A stretch of DNA of 64,000 nucleotides, taken from CAYTZH01 sp964442285. GTDB lineage: Bacteria > Myxococcota_A > UBA9160 > JAFDET01. Each line of letters starts with the position of its first letter. The stretch's first letter is position 1. Made by a program: the position numbers and the translations under genes. Location: assembly GCA_964442285.1 (NCBI GenBank), contig CAYTZH010000016.1:1-64000 (forward strand). Reading direction: 5' to 3'. Positions 21,269 through 29,813 of the stretch are shown here, one piece after another. The notes under the pieces were generated by a model that saw only the letters and a program-made list of their open reading frames with translations, did no database searches and was not told where the DNA came from.

Positions 21269-21296
21269 GCACCCGGTCCCGCGCGTTCGGACGTGG

Positions 21297-21314
21297 TAGC
21301 CTCCGGCGCCGGAG
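21297..21314 (+). promoter_or_regulatory. TAGCCT hexamer overlapping a 14-bp palindrome
   Basis: TAGCCT (21297-21302) fits the -10 pattern seen elsewhere in the window, and CTCCGGCGCCGGAG (21301-21314) is a perfect palindrome overlapping it. It lies between the Ycf46 stop and the STAS-like gene. It could be a promoter with an operator over the start site, or a stem ending the upstream operon. Confidence 0.4.
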
Positions 21315-21332
21315 GTTCGCTCTAGGCGCGCC

Positions 21333-21713
21333 ATGCCGATCCGCTTCGAGGTCGACACCACCCGGCGTCGGATCCACACCCGGGCCGAGGGGGTGGTGGA
21401 GGGCGCGGACCTCATCGCCTACTTCCAGGCGCTGCGGGCCCATCCGGACTACCGCGGGGACATGGACGAGCTCTTCGACCTGAGCGGCGCCACCGAGATC
21501 CGGGTCAGCGGGGCCGACGTCCGCCGCTTCTCGGCCTCCACCGAGCCCGTGACCTCCCGGGGAACGCCGATTCGCGTCGCCGTGGTGGCCCCGGGCGACC
21601 TCGAGTACGGCCTCTCCCGCATGTACGAGCTCCTGCAGATCGAATCGCTGAGCACGATCCAGATCTTCCGGAAGCGGGAGGAGGCGGAGGCGTGGCTCGA
21701 CGCGGAGGCCTAG
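21333..21713 (+). CDS. Small STAS/SpoIIAA-like protein
   Basis: 126 residues. The fold prediction from pattern is alternating strand and helix: 'IRFEVDTTRRRIHTRAEGVVEGADLIAYFQAL' ... 'GDMDELFDLSGATEIRVSG' ... 'IRVAVVAPGDLEYGLSRMYELL' ... 'IQIFRKREEAEAWL'. This order (strands, DLSGAT turn, nucleotide-loop-like VAP, final 'R..EEA..WL' helix) is typical of SpoIIAA-like/STAS proteins, which bind lipids or take part in partner-switching signalling. There is no recognisable phospho-serine. The gene converges on the reverse-strand gene with a shared CTAG stop. Confidence 0.68.
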   Translation: MPIRFEVDTTRRRIHTRAEGVVEGADLIAYFQALRAHPDYRGDMDELFDLSGATEIRVSGADVRRFSASTEPVTSRGTPIRVAVVAPGDLEYGLSRMYELLQIESLSTIQIFRKREEAEAWLDAEA

Positions 21714-22816
21714 CGCGCGCCGTCGAAGAGTCCCTCGAAGCCCGACGGGGCGTGGGGCCCGATGGCGAGCTGCTCGAGCACGCCGATGCCCTCCTCGCCG
21801 TCGCCGCCCATCCCCCGCAGGCGGGCGCGGCAGAGCTGCTGCACGTGGACGTGCCGGGGGTCGAGGGGGTCCAGGTCGGCGCTCTTCCAGCGGCTGGCGC
21901 CCACGGCCTCGTCGCCCTTCCAGACGCCGTGGCCCCACTCCGGGTTCAAGTAGCCGATGCCGAGCATCTGGAAGTCGAGCAGGGGCTCGAGGGCGATCTC
22001 GAGCTTCGAGCCCTCGCGGGTGACCAGCTCGAGGGCGGCCTCTGCCACGCGCCGGGTTCCCGGCCGCCAGCGCACGCGCTTGCCCACCGGGTCGGCCTCC
22101 ATGGGCGCCCCGTCGCCGAGGGCCGGCACCACCGCCGCGTGGGCGTGCCAGGGACGTCCCGAGCTCTCCTCGAACAGGCCCACGTGGGTGCAGAAGCGTC
22201 CGAAGTGCACCGGGGACCAGAGGAAGAAGACCTGGGCCGGGGCGCCGGGGGCGCCGCCCTCGGGCTCGCCGACGGGGCGCACGCCCCAGGAGCGGTCCCG
22301 CGCCCCCGGGTGCGTCTCCGGCGTCAGCGCGAGGCTGTCGCCGTCGCAGCGGAGGTTTCCCTCCCAGCCACCCCACTGGGTGAAGCGGGTGGCGTCCATG
22401 AACACCCGGCCCTCGTGGCGGCGGATCTGGCGCGGCTCCTCCAGCGCCTCGGTGCGCGCGCGGAAGAGCAGCTCCGCCTCGATGCCCGAGGGGTTCGGGG
22501 CGACCCGCACCCGCAGCCGGCGCATGGGCTCCAGCACGTCGATCGAGAGCGGTCCGACCCGGGTCTCGGTGCGCTCCACGGGCGCCCGTCGCGAGGCGTG
22601 CACCGACACCTGCTCGCCCCTGCGCACGACGCTGAAGGCGGCGTCCATCACGCCCCGGTTCGGATACACGCCGAGGGCGACGGCGAAGTACAGGGAGGCG
22701 TCCCGGGCGTAGCCGTGGAAGAAGTAGCGGTCGTAGACGTTGCGGGAGGCGTCGGCGGGGTGAGCGAGGGGCTCGCGGGTCTGGTGGATCGGGTAGTCGT
22801 CGAGGCGGTTCAGCAT
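21710..22816 (-). CDS. Uncharacterised CrtC/AttH-like (lipocalin-type) protein
   Basis: 368 residues. No catalytic motif is recognised. The sequence shows repeated beta-hairpin-like stretches with conserved tryptophans ('FTQWGGWEGNLRCDG', 'RDRSWGVRPVGEP', 'FFLWSPVHFGRFCTHVGLF'), a pattern seen in AttH/CrtC-related proteins that bind or hydrate hydrophobic molecules. 'DRSWGVRPVG' in particular recurs in that group. It is the last gene of a three-gene reverse operon headed by an APH-type phosphotransferase, with one base between its ATG and the previous stop. A lipid-related role is inference. Confidence 0.6.
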   Translation of the reverse strand: MLNRLDDYPIHQTREPLAHPADASRNVYDRYFFHGYARDASLYFAVALGVYPNRGVMDAAFSVVRRGEQVSVHASRRAPVERTETRVGPLSIDVLEPMRRLRVRVAPNPSGIEAELLFRARTEALEEPRQIRRHEGRVFMDATRFTQWGGWEGNLRCDGDSLALTPETHPGARDRSWGVRPVGEPEGGAPGAPAQVFFLWSPVHFGRFCTHVGLFEESSGRPWHAHAAVVPALGDGAPMEADPVGKRVRWRPGTRRVAEAALELVTREGSKLEIALEPLLDFQMLGIGYLNPEWGHGVWKGDEAVGASRWKSADLDPLDPRHVHVQQLCRARLRGMGGDGEEGIGVLEQLAIGPHAPSGFEGLFDGAR

Positions 22817-22817
22817 G

Positions 22818-23294
22818 CTAGGAAGGCTCTCCCTTGGCGATGTCGCCGAGTCGAGAGGTTTTGAGCGGCACCACGTCGCGGACCGCCTGCTGCACCAGGT
22901 AGCCGCGGAGCCCGCCCTCGAGGGCCTCCCCCGTCTCGGGGGCCAGGGTCGCCACCACCTCGAGGGCGGCGACCATCTCGGCGCGCAGGGCCTCCGCGCG
23001 GGCGGCCGGCGGCTCGGCGGGGGCCTCGGCCAGGCCGGTCTCGATCGCCGCCGCGTCGCCCCCGAGCCCGGCCTCCCGCATCCCGGCGGCGAGTTCCGTC
23101 AGCGCGGTCGCGGTCGCCTCGGCGTCGGCGCGCAGGAGGTCGGTCCGCCACTCGATGCGGTCGCGCAGGTTGGCCAGTACGTCGAGGGCGGCGTGGAGCT
23201 GACCCCGCGCGAAGCGCGACTGCAGGTCGGGGAGCACCTCGCGCTCCAGGGTCTCGACCAGCCCGTCCACCACTCGCTCCACCGTGAGGTTCAT
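22818..23294 (-). CDS. Conserved helical protein of unknown function
   Basis: 158 residues from the ATG at 23294 ('MNLTVERVVDGLVETLEREVLP'). It is predicted all-helical and acidic, with a run of alanine/glutamate helices ('ALTELAAGMREAGLGGDAAAIETGLAEAPAEP'). I recognise no domain. It sits 11 bases after the phosphotransferase gene and one base before the CrtC/AttH-like gene on the same strand, so it is likely an accessory subunit of the phosphotransferase pathway. The longer upstream frame is a shadow of the phosphotransferase gene. Confidence 0.65.
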   Translation of the reverse strand: MNLTVERVVDGLVETLEREVLPDLQSRFARGQLHAALDVLANLRDRIEWRTDLLRADAEATATALTELAAGMREAGLGGDAAAIETGLAEAPAEPPAARAEALRAEMVAALEVVATLAPETGEALEGGLRGYLVQQAVRDVVPLKTSRLGDIAKGEPS

Positions 23295-23305
23295 CGCGCG
23301 CTCCT

Positions 23306-24355
23306 TCAGCTCGGACGCGGCAGCCAGCCCCGCTCCAGCGCCAGCAGGGCGTGCAGGAAGGGGAGCTGGTGGTCGAAGAGCGCCATGCGCAGGTCCCGGG
23401 TCCGGCCGTCGCGGTAGGCGCGCAGGCCGGTGAGCATGATCGCGATCATCTTCACCACCGCGAGGACGGAGTAGAACTGGAAGCGGTCGCGGGGCACGCT
23501 GCGGTCCGAGGCCTTGGCGTAGAGCCCGATGAACTCGTCGAGGTCGACCAGGGCGCCCGCCCGGTCGGTGCCGCCCCGCCAGAGCTCCGACGCGCACCAG
23601 GCCACGTCCTCCAGCGGGTCGCCCAGGTGGACCATCTCCCAGTCGAGGACGCCCCGCAGTTTTGTGTCGGCGCCAGTGCGCTCGATCAGGAAGTTGCCCA
23701 GCCGGTAGTCGCCGTGCACCAGGGTGATCTCGTCGGTCTCGGGGACGTGGGCGTGGAGCCAGTGGAGGGCGTCGGCCAGCATGGGGGCCAGCGGCATCTC
23801 GGCCCGGTGGATGCGCGCCTCCCAGCGCTCGAGCTCCCGACGCGCGACCTCGGTGCCCGGCGCCGGCACGCCCAGGAAGTCGAGGCCCAGCGCGCGCCAG
23901 TCCACCGCGTGGAGGTCGGTGAGGGTTCCGGTCACCTGGGGCGCGAGGGCCAGGCGCTCCGCCGCGTCGAAGGGCCCCGCGCCGTCGGGGCCCGCGGCCG
24001 GGACGACGGCGTCGCCGGCGAGCTTCTCCATCACGTAGAAGGGGCGCTCCAGGACGGCCGGGTCGCGCTCGAACCAGGGCGTGGCGGGCGAGGGCAGGGG
24101 GTCGTCGGAGAGGGCGTGCAGGACCCGGAACTCGGGCTCGAGGTCGTAGGGCTCGAGGAGCCCCGCCTCGGGCTCGCGCTTGATCACCCAGGCGTCGTGG
24201 GACTGGACTCCGGCGCGGTGCACCTCGGCCTCCACCACGAAGGTCTCCTGGGAGAAGCCCTCGGTGCTGCGCTCGAGGTCGAGCACGGAGACCTCGGTCT
24301 CGAGCCGCTCGCTCAGGAAGAGTTCGATGTGGTGCCGGAGCTCGGCATCGGTCAC
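23306..24355 (-). CDS. APH-family phosphotransferase (ACAD10/FadE36-associated type)
   Basis: 349 residues. It carries the aminoglycoside phosphotransferase/choline kinase fold: N-lobe 'STEGFSQETFVVEA', the ATP-lysine in 'WVIKREPEAG', catalytic loop 'LVHGDYRLGNFLIE' near residue 218 and the metal-binding 'GVLDWEMVHLGDPLEDVAW'. This subgroup, often beside acyl-CoA dehydrogenases, includes the kinase-like domain of ACAD10, which phosphorylates 4-hydroxyacyl-CoAs before dehydration. A role in hydroxy-fatty-acid breakdown is therefore plausible. It is the first gene of the reverse operon; the intergenic region to 24506 also holds the TetR inverted repeat. Confidence 0.83.
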   Translation of the reverse strand: MTDAELRHHIELFLSERLETEVSVLDLERSTEGFSQETFVVEAEVHRAGVQSHDAWVIKREPEAGLLEPYDLEPEFRVLHALSDDPLPSPATPWFERDPAVLERPFYVMEKLAGDAVVPAAGPDGAGPFDAAERLALAPQVTGTLTDLHAVDWRALGLDFLGVPAPGTEVARRELERWEARIHRAEMPLAPMLADALHWLHAHVPETDEITLVHGDYRLGNFLIERTGADTKLRGVLDWEMVHLGDPLEDVAWCASELWRGGTDRAGALVDLDEFIGLYAKASDRSVPRDRFQFYSVLAVVKMIAIMLTGLRAYRDGRTRDLRMALFDHQLPFLHALLALERGWLPRPS

Positions 24356-24476
24356 GGGGGGTCGATCCTCGAAGGTGGGGGTGGGCTCCCGGAATCAAGG
24401 TGGCAGCTCGCGGGGGAAAATGTCGCAGCAACGGGCCCGATTGCCCCGCCGGTTGCCCATCTGGGCCGGGCTTGAT

Positions 24477-24496
24477 TTAATCAAACAATTGATTAA
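24477..24496. promoter_or_regulatory. AT-rich inverted repeat, probable operator of the efflux operon
   Basis: Arms TTAATCAA (24477-24484) and TTGATTAA (24489-24496) flank ACAA, within a 30-base AT-rich island (24471-24503) in otherwise GC-rich DNA. It ends 10 bases before the ATG of the TetR gene. It is very likely the binding site of that TetR protein and may hold the promoter as well, in the gap shared with the reverse phosphotransferase operon. Confidence 0.7.
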
Positions 24497-24506
24497 TTTA
24501 TTCACC

Positions 24507-25172
24507 ATGCACCCCCGACGCGGACCCGGCAGACCCAGTCAGGAATCCGAGGACGGCCCCGGCGTCCGCGAGGCGCTGCTGCAGGCGGCGGGCGACCTCT
24601 TCGCCCGGCGCGGCTACGCCGCGGTGAGCCTGCGGGCCGTGGCCCGGGAGGCCGGCGCCACCCCGGCCATGGTCCACTACTACTTCGGCGACAAGTCGGG
24701 CCTCTACCAGGCGCTGCTCGACCACACCCTGGGGCACCTGTTCGAGCGCATCCGCCGCACCGCGGAGGAGACCCCGCCCGAGGCGGACGTCGTCGGTCGC
24801 CTGCTGGCCGTCATGGTGGGCACCCTGGGCGAGGAGCCCTGGATCCCCCAGCTGATCCTGCGCGAGGTGCTGCTGGAGGAGGGCAGCTTCCGCGACCGCT
24901 TCGTCGCCCGGTACGCCGGACCCGTGGCGGCGCTGCTGCCCCGGCTGATCGGGCGGGAGATCGAGGCCGGCCGCATGCGGGAAGATCTCGATCCCTACCT
25001 GGCCTTCGCCTCGCTCATCGGCATGACCATGTTCCCGTTCGTGGCCCGACCCGTGCTGGAGCGGGTGCTCGGCTTCGCCTACGACGAGGACTTCCGGCAG
25101 CGGCTCGCCGAGCACAACCGCCGCCTGTTCCGGGACGGCACGTCGGCGAGACACCCCGAGGTGTCGTCGTGA
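24507..25172 (+). CDS. TetR-family regulator of the efflux operon
   Basis: 221 residues from the ATG at 24507; the longer upstream frame would read through the operator. The helix-turn-helix is at about residues 17-65 ('REALLQAAGDLFARRGYAAVSLRAVAREAGATPAMVHYYFGDKSGLYQALL'), and the C-terminal domain is of the TetR_C type seen with HlyD/ABC-2 systems (CecR/YbiH-like). It overlaps the HlyD gene by four bases (GTGA), so it is co-transcribed with and probably represses the efflux genes through the inverted repeat at 24477. Confidence 0.88.
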   Translation: MHPRRGPGRPSQESEDGPGVREALLQAAGDLFARRGYAAVSLRAVAREAGATPAMVHYYFGDKSGLYQALLDHTLGHLFERIRRTAEETPPEADVVGRLLAVMVGTLGEEPWIPQLILREVLLEEGSFRDRFVARYAGPVAALLPRLIGREIEAGRMREDLDPYLAFASLIGMTMFPFVARPVLERVLGFAYDEDFRQRLAEHNRRLFRDGTSARHPEVSS

Positions 25173-26206
25173 GGTCCCGGCCGGATCGGTGGGCCGTCCC
25201 GTTCGCGGCCCTGGCGCTGGCCATCGCCGGCTGCGGGGCAGAGGCACCGCCGCCGGCGGTCGGGACCCTCGAACGGGACCGCATCGAGCTGGTGGCCGAC
25301 GCGCCCGAGCCCGTGCGCGGGATCGCCGTGGCCGAGGGAGACCGGGTCGAGGCCGGCCAGCTGCTGGTGCGGCTCGACGACGCGCGCCTGCGGGCCCAGG
25401 TGGCCGCCGCCCGCGGCCAGCGCGACCGGGCGGCCGCCCGCCTGGCGGAGCTGGTGCGGGGTCCCCGCGCCCAGGAGATCCAGGAGGCCCGGGCACGGCT
25501 CGAGGGCGCCCGGAGCGCCGCGGTGACCGCCCAGCGCGAGCTCGCGCGGGTGCAGGAGCTCTTCTCCCGGGGCGTCGTCTCCCAGGACCGGCTCGACCGG
25601 GCGCGCAACGGGCGCGACGAGGCCCGCGCCAGCTGGCAGGCGGCCCAGGCCACGCTGGATGCGCTGGAGGAGGGCACCACCGACGAGGAGCTCGACCAGG
25701 CCCGGGCCGCGCTCGCCGAGGCCGAGGCCTCGCTGGTGGACGTCTCGGTGCGCGCCGAGCGCCTCCAGGTGCACGCGCCGGTGTCGGGCCGAGTGGACGC
25801 GCTGCCCTTCGAGGTGGGCGAGCGACCGCCGGCGGGCGCCGTCGTCGCCGTGCTGCTGGCCGAGCGCGCGCCGTACGCCCGGGTGTACGTCCCGGAGGCC
25901 GTGCGCGCCCGGGTGGCGCCGGGCACGCGCGCGCAGGTGCGCATCGACGGGGTGGAGGGCGCGTTCGAAGGCCGCGTCCGCAGCGTCTCCAGCGAGGCCA
26001 CCTTCACGCCCTTCTTCGCGCTCACCGAGCGCGACCGGGGCCGCCTGGCCTACGTGGCCGAGGTGGACCTGGTCGGGCCGCGCGCGGCCGCGCTGCCCAC
26101 GGGCCTGCCGGTCGAGGCCGAGTTCGAGCCGGCGGCGCTGGCGGCCGACGCGGCCCCACGCGCCCCGGCCGACGCGGCGATGCGCCCGGCGGAGGCCGCG
26201 CCGTGA
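25169..26206 (+). CDS. HlyD/RND-type membrane-fusion (periplasmic adaptor) lipoprotein
   Basis: 345 residues from GTG. The signal 'PFAALALAIAGC' ends in a good lipobox (I-A-G-C, Cys22). The mature protein has the biotinyl-lipoyl-like half motifs ('GIAVAEGDRVEAGQLLVRLDDARL' and 'VHAPVSGRVDALPFEVGERPPAG') on either side of a long coiled-coil hairpin (about residues 75-195, 'RAQEIQEARARLEGA' ... 'ELDQARAALAEAEAS'). It bridges inner-membrane transporter and outer membrane, as YbhG does. It overlaps the ATPase start (GTGA). No outer-membrane TolC-type gene is next to it. Confidence 0.88.
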   Translation: MRSRPDRWAVPFAALALAIAGCGAEAPPPAVGTLERDRIELVADAPEPVRGIAVAEGDRVEAGQLLVRLDDARLRAQVAAARGQRDRAAARLAELVRGPRAQEIQEARARLEGARSAAVTAQRELARVQELFSRGVVSQDRLDRARNGRDEARASWQAAQATLDALEEGTTDEELDQARAALAEAEASLVDVSVRAERLQVHAPVSGRVDALPFEVGERPPAGAVVAVLLAERAPYARVYVPEAVRARVAPGTRAQVRIDGVEGAFEGRVRSVSSEATFTPFFALTERDRGRLAYVAEVDLVGPRAAALPTGLPVEAEFEPAALAADAAPRAPADAAMRPAEAAP

Positions 26207-27138
26207 GCGAGGCGGCGATCGTCGCCCGCGGGCTCACCCGCCGCTTCGGGGACGTGGTGGCCGTGGACCACGTGGACCTCCGGGTTCCCCGCTCGCGGAT
26301 CTTCGGCTTCCTCGGGCCCAACGGCTCGGGCAAGACCACCACCATCCGCATGCTGTGCGGCCTGCTCACCCCGAGCGCGGGCGAGGTGGACGTCCTCGGC
26401 CTGGCGGTCCCCCGCGACGCCGCCCAGCTGCGCCACAAGATCGGCTACATGACCCAGCGCTTCTCCCTCTACGAGGACCTCTCGGTCCGCGAGAACCTGG
26501 AGTTCGTGGGCGACATCTACGGGCTTCCGGGCCCGCGACGCCGGCAGCGCGTCGACGCCCTGCTCGAGACCTATCGGCTCGCGGACCGGGCGGGACAGTT
26601 CGCCGGCACCCTCTCCGGCGGACAAAGGCAGCGCCTGGCCCTGGCGGCCGCCATGGTGCACGAGCCCGAGCTGCTCTTCCTCGACGAGCCGACCAGCGCC
26701 GTCGATCCCCAGAGCCGCCGCGACTTCTGGGAGTCGCTCTTCGCGCTGGTGAGCGCGGGCACCACCATCCTCGTCTCCACCCACTACATGGACGAGGCCG
26801 AGCGCTGCCACGAGCTGGTGATCCTGGACCGCGGCGCGCTCGTGGCCCACGGTCCGCCCGACGCGCTCATGGACGGCATCGACGCCGGCGTGGTGGAGGT
26901 GGAGAGCGCGACGCTCCCCGCGGCGCGGGCGGTGCTCGAGGCCCTGCAGCCGGTGCAGAGCGTGGCCCAGATCGGCAGCCGCCTGCACGCCCTGGTGGAC
27001 AGCGCGCTCGCCGATCCGGCGGCCCGGCTGGGGAGCGCCCTGAGCGAGGCCGGCGTCGCGGCGGCGGTGGAGCAGACCCGCGCCAGCCTCGAGGACGTCT
27101 TCGTGGCCGTCACCCGGGATCGCCCGGAGGGCCCGTGA
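26203..27138 (+). CDS. ABC transporter ATP-binding protein (ABC-2/drug type)
   Basis: 311 residues from GTG. Walker A 'GFLGPNGSGKTTT' near residue 38, Q-loop 'GYMTQRFSLY', signature 'LSGGQRQRLALAAAM' near 137, Walker B 'ELLFLDEPTSAVDP' near 157 and H-loop 'LVSTHYMDEAERC'. The extra C-terminal 80 residues ('GVVEVESATLPAARAVLEAL') are typical of the YbhF/DrrA/CcmA-like export group. It powers export of a hydrophobic compound or lipid with the membrane protein encoded directly after it (GTGA overlap). Confidence 0.9.
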   Translation: MSEAAIVARGLTRRFGDVVAVDHVDLRVPRSRIFGFLGPNGSGKTTTIRMLCGLLTPSAGEVDVLGLAVPRDAAQLRHKIGYMTQRFSLYEDLSVRENLEFVGDIYGLPGPRRRQRVDALLETYRLADRAGQFAGTLSGGQRQRLALAAAMVHEPELLFLDEPTSAVDPQSRRDFWESLFALVSAGTTILVSTHYMDEAERCHELVILDRGALVAHGPPDALMDGIDAGVVEVESATLPAARAVLEALQPVQSVAQIGSRLHALVDSALADPAARLGSALSEAGVAAAVEQTRASLEDVFVAVTRDRPEGP

Positions 27139-28274
27139 GCGGTGGGCTCGGGCGGCTCGCCGCGGGGCTCGTCCGCTCGCTGTCGCGCACGCTGGCCGTG
27201 GGTCGCAAGGAGGTGCGCCAGCTCCGGCGCGACCGCCTCACCTTCGGGATGATCTTCGGGCTGCCCACGGTGCAGCTCCTGCTCTTCGGTTACGCCATCA
27301 ACCAGGACGTCCGCCACCTGCGCGCGGCCGTCGCCGACCAGGCGGGCACCCAGCGCGCGCGGGTGCTCGTGGCCGACGCCGAGGCCAGCCAGGTGGTGGA
27401 CGTGGTCGCGCGGGTGCGGACGGCCGCGGAGCTGGAGCAGCTGCTCCGGGAGGGCCGGGTCTCCGTGGGGATGGTCCTGCCGCCGGACTTCGAGCACCGC
27501 GTCCAGCGTGGCGACCGTCCGGCGGCCCAGCTGCTGGTGGACGGCAGCGACCCCATCGTGCTGCAGGCGGCCCGGGGCCTGGCGCGGCTGCCCCTGCACG
27601 ATCCCCTGCGCCGGGCGCCGGCGGCGACCGCGGCCGACACCTTCGAGGTTCGCGCCTACTACAACCCCGAGCGCCGCTCGCCGGTGCAGATCGTGCCCGG
27701 GCTGATCGGCGTGATCCTCACCATGACCATGGTGCTCTTCACGTCGGTGGCCATCGTGCGCGAGCGCGAGCGGGGCAACCTGGAGCTGCTGATCAACACC
27801 CCGGTGCGGACCCCGGAGCTCATGCTCGGGAAGATCGTCCCCTACATGGGCATCGGCCTGATTCAGGTCACCCTGATCCTGCTGCTGGGGCGGCTGCTGT
27901 TCGGAGTGCCGATCCGGGGCAGCCTCCTCGACGCCTACGCCGCCTCCCTGGTCTTCATCTCGGCCTCCCTCGGCCTCGGGCTGCTGATCTCCACCCGCGC
28001 CCGCACCCAGTTCCAGGCCTTCCAGATGACCTTCTTCACCTTCCTGCCCCAGATCCTGCTCTCGGGGTTCATGTTCCCCTTCGACGGCATGCCGCGGCCG
28101 GCGCGCCTGCTGGCCGAGCTGTTCCCGCTCACCCACTTCGTGCGGGTGATCCGCGGCGTGCTGCTGCGCGGTGCCGACCTGGGCGACCTGGCGCCGGACC
28201 TCTGGCCCCTGGCGGCCTTCTTCGCGGTGACCGTCGGCGTCGCCACGCTGCTCTTCCGCAAGCAGCTGGACTGA
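27135..28274 (+). CDS. ABC-2 type transporter permease (YbhS/YbhR-like)
   Basis: 379 residues from GTG. One N-terminal membrane helix ('FGMIFGLPTVQLLLFGYAI', about residues 38-56) is followed by a large extracytoplasmic domain (to about residue 185), then five helices ('IGVILTMTMVLFTSVAIV', 'MGIGLIQVTLILLLGRLLFG', 'LVFISASLGLGLLI', 'FTFLPQILLSGFMFP', 'FFAVTVGVATLLF'). The 'VRERERGNLELLINTPV' cytoplasmic motif is the ABC-2 signature contacting the ATPase. Only one permease gene is present, so the transporter is probably a homodimer. Confidence 0.88.
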   Translation: MSGGLGRLAAGLVRSLSRTLAVGRKEVRQLRRDRLTFGMIFGLPTVQLLLFGYAINQDVRHLRAAVADQAGTQRARVLVADAEASQVVDVVARVRTAAELEQLLREGRVSVGMVLPPDFEHRVQRGDRPAAQLLVDGSDPIVLQAARGLARLPLHDPLRRAPAATAADTFEVRAYYNPERRSPVQIVPGLIGVILTMTMVLFTSVAIVRERERGNLELLINTPVRTPELMLGKIVPYMGIGLIQVTLILLLGRLLFGVPIRGSLLDAYAASLVFISASLGLGLLISTRARTQFQAFQMTFFTFLPQILLSGFMFPFDGMPRPARLLAELFPLTHFVRVIRGVLLRGADLGDLAPDLWPLAAFFAVTVGVATLLFRKQLD

Positions 28275-28283
28275 GGATCCGCG

Positions 28284-28517
28284 CTAGCGGCCGCGGCTGC
28301 CGGGAGGCGCCGCAGCGGTGGGATCCGGATCGGCGGGGTGTGCGGGCGGGGCGGCGCGGGACAGCTCCTCCGCGCGCTGGCGCAGCTCCCGGGGGTCCTC
28401 CTCGAAGACGTAGAAGCCGGGGCCCGAGGCGGACCAGCCGTGGCCGCGGCGCTGCGGGCGCACCTGACGCAGGGGGATGTTCATGACGCGCCGGAGGATC
28501 GGCGCGATCCGTGGCAT
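28284..28517 (-). CDS. Small hypothetical protein, proline/alanine-rich tail
   Basis: 77 residues from the ATG at 28517, or 66 from the internal ATG at 28484 ('MNIPLRQV'), which I favour slightly because the central part 'GPGFYVFEEDPRELRQRAEELS' looks like genuine protein while the first 11 residues do not. The tail is Ala/Pro-rich. No domain recognised. It lies alone on the reverse strand between the permease stop and the aldo/keto reductase gene. The call rests on plausible composition and lack of any competing gene. Confidence 0.5.
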   Translation of the reverse strand: MPRIAPILRRVMNIPLRQVRPQRRGHGWSASGPGFYVFEEDPRELRQRAEELSRAAPPAHPADPDPTAAAPPGSRGR

Positions 28518-28580
28518 GTCAAGGGCGGCGGGGCGGCGATTCGTGGAAGAGTCCCGGCCCTTAGGACTTCCCCCCGGCGC

Positions 28581-29792
28581 TCAGCCCAGGATCCGGTGGG
28601 CGTCCCGCACCAGCTCCGGGATGGCCAGGCCGTGGGGGCAGGCGCCAGCGCAGGGCGCCGCGCAGGCCGAACAGCCCGCGGCATCGGACCCCAGGGCGGC
28701 GTACTCGGCGCGGCCCTGCTCCGGGTCGCCGTAGTCGCGGGCGTACATGCGGGTGCGCAGCACCTCGTCGATGGCGACGCCGGCCGGGCAGGCGGAGAGG
28801 CAGGCGCCGCAGCCGTAGCGGCACTGGCTCGCGCCGTTGCGGGCCTCGTAGGTGGCCAGCAGGCCCAGGTCGCCGGCCCGGGGCCGGGTCCAGCCGGACG
28901 CCCCCAGGTACTCGTCCACCTGCGCCGGCCCGCGCATGGTGACCACGAGGGCGTCGACGTTCGGGTCCGAGAGCACCCAGCGGAAGGCCGCCTGGGAGAA
29001 GGTGGCGCCCCCCGTCTCGTACGCCCGCAGGTCGTTGAGACGCGCGCCGCGCAGGGTCTTCATCGCCACCACACCCACGTCCTTCTGCTTCGCCTTGGCG
29101 AGCACCCGCGGCAGGTCGGGCTGCACGGCCACGAAGTCCATGCTCCGGGTGAAGCGCTGGAAGTAGCTCGGGTCCTGGCCGAAGTTGTACCCGACGAGGA
29201 TCACGTCCACGAGATCGCGGTCGAGGGCGACGTCGAGGCTCTCCACCAGGCGCCCGCCGTGGCCCGACATGCCCCGCCAGCGGATCTTGCCCTGGGCCTT
29301 GGCCCGCTCGGTGAAGGCGTCCCACTCGGGGTTGAGCATCCGGGCCGGGTCGTTCACGGCGTGGTTGAAGTAGACGTCGACGTAGTCCGTGCGCAGGCGG
29401 CGCAGGCTCTCCTCGAGTCGACGCATCATCGAGTCGGCTCGATCGCCGGCGTTGGCCTTCACCTTGCTCACCAGCACGATCGACTGGCGCTTGCCCTCGA
29501 GGGCCTTGCCCAGGGTCGTCTCCGAGGTCCCACCGGTGTAGCTCTCGGCGGTGTCGAAGTAGGTGATGCCCCGGTCGAGGGCATGGCGCACCAGGTCCGG
29601 GTCGTCGCCGAGGCGGCTGCTGCCGAAGCCGATGTCCGGGACCTGGAGTCCGGTCCGGCCGAGGCGCACCTGGCGCCGCACGCTCGGGGTCTCGGCCTGC
29701 GCCGACGGCGGAAGCACGGCGAGGGCGCCAAGGCCCATGCCGGCGGCGCCGCTGCGACGGAGGAACTCGCGACGGGAGAGTCGTTCACGCAT
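28581..29792 (-). CDS. Tat-exported aldo/keto reductase with ferredoxin-like Cys clusters
   Basis: 403 residues from the ATG at 29792, chosen because it places the twin-arginine signal ('SRREFLRRSGAAGMGLGALAVLPPSAQA') at the N-terminus. Residues about 45-300 are an aldo/keto reductase barrel ('VPDIGFGSSRLG', 'GITYFDTAESYTGG', 'VSKVKA'). The C-terminus has two Cys clusters, C-x3-C-x2-C-x3-C-P ('CRYGCGACLSACP') and C-x2-C-x3-C-x3-C-P ('CSACAAPCAGACP'), expected to hold 4Fe-4S centres. This makes it a periplasmic iron-sulfur oxidoreductase rather than a simple NADPH enzyme. It is divergent from the hydrolase at 29828, with only 35 bases between. Confidence 0.86.
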   Translation of the reverse strand: MRERLSRREFLRRSGAAGMGLGALAVLPPSAQAETPSVRRQVRLGRTGLQVPDIGFGSSRLGDDPDLVRHALDRGITYFDTAESYTGGTSETTLGKALEGKRQSIVLVSKVKANAGDRADSMMRRLEESLRRLRTDYVDVYFNHAVNDPARMLNPEWDAFTERAKAQGKIRWRGMSGHGGRLVESLDVALDRDLVDVILVGYNFGQDPSYFQRFTRSMDFVAVQPDLPRVLAKAKQKDVGVVAMKTLRGARLNDLRAYETGGATFSQAAFRWVLSDPNVDALVVTMRGPAQVDEYLGASGWTRPRAGDLGLLATYEARNGASQCRYGCGACLSACPAGVAIDEVLRTRMYARDYGDPEQGRAEYAALGSDAAGCSACAAPCAGACPHGLAIPELVRDAHRILG

Positions 29793-29813
29793 GCGCGCGA
29801 AGGTAGCAGTCGA

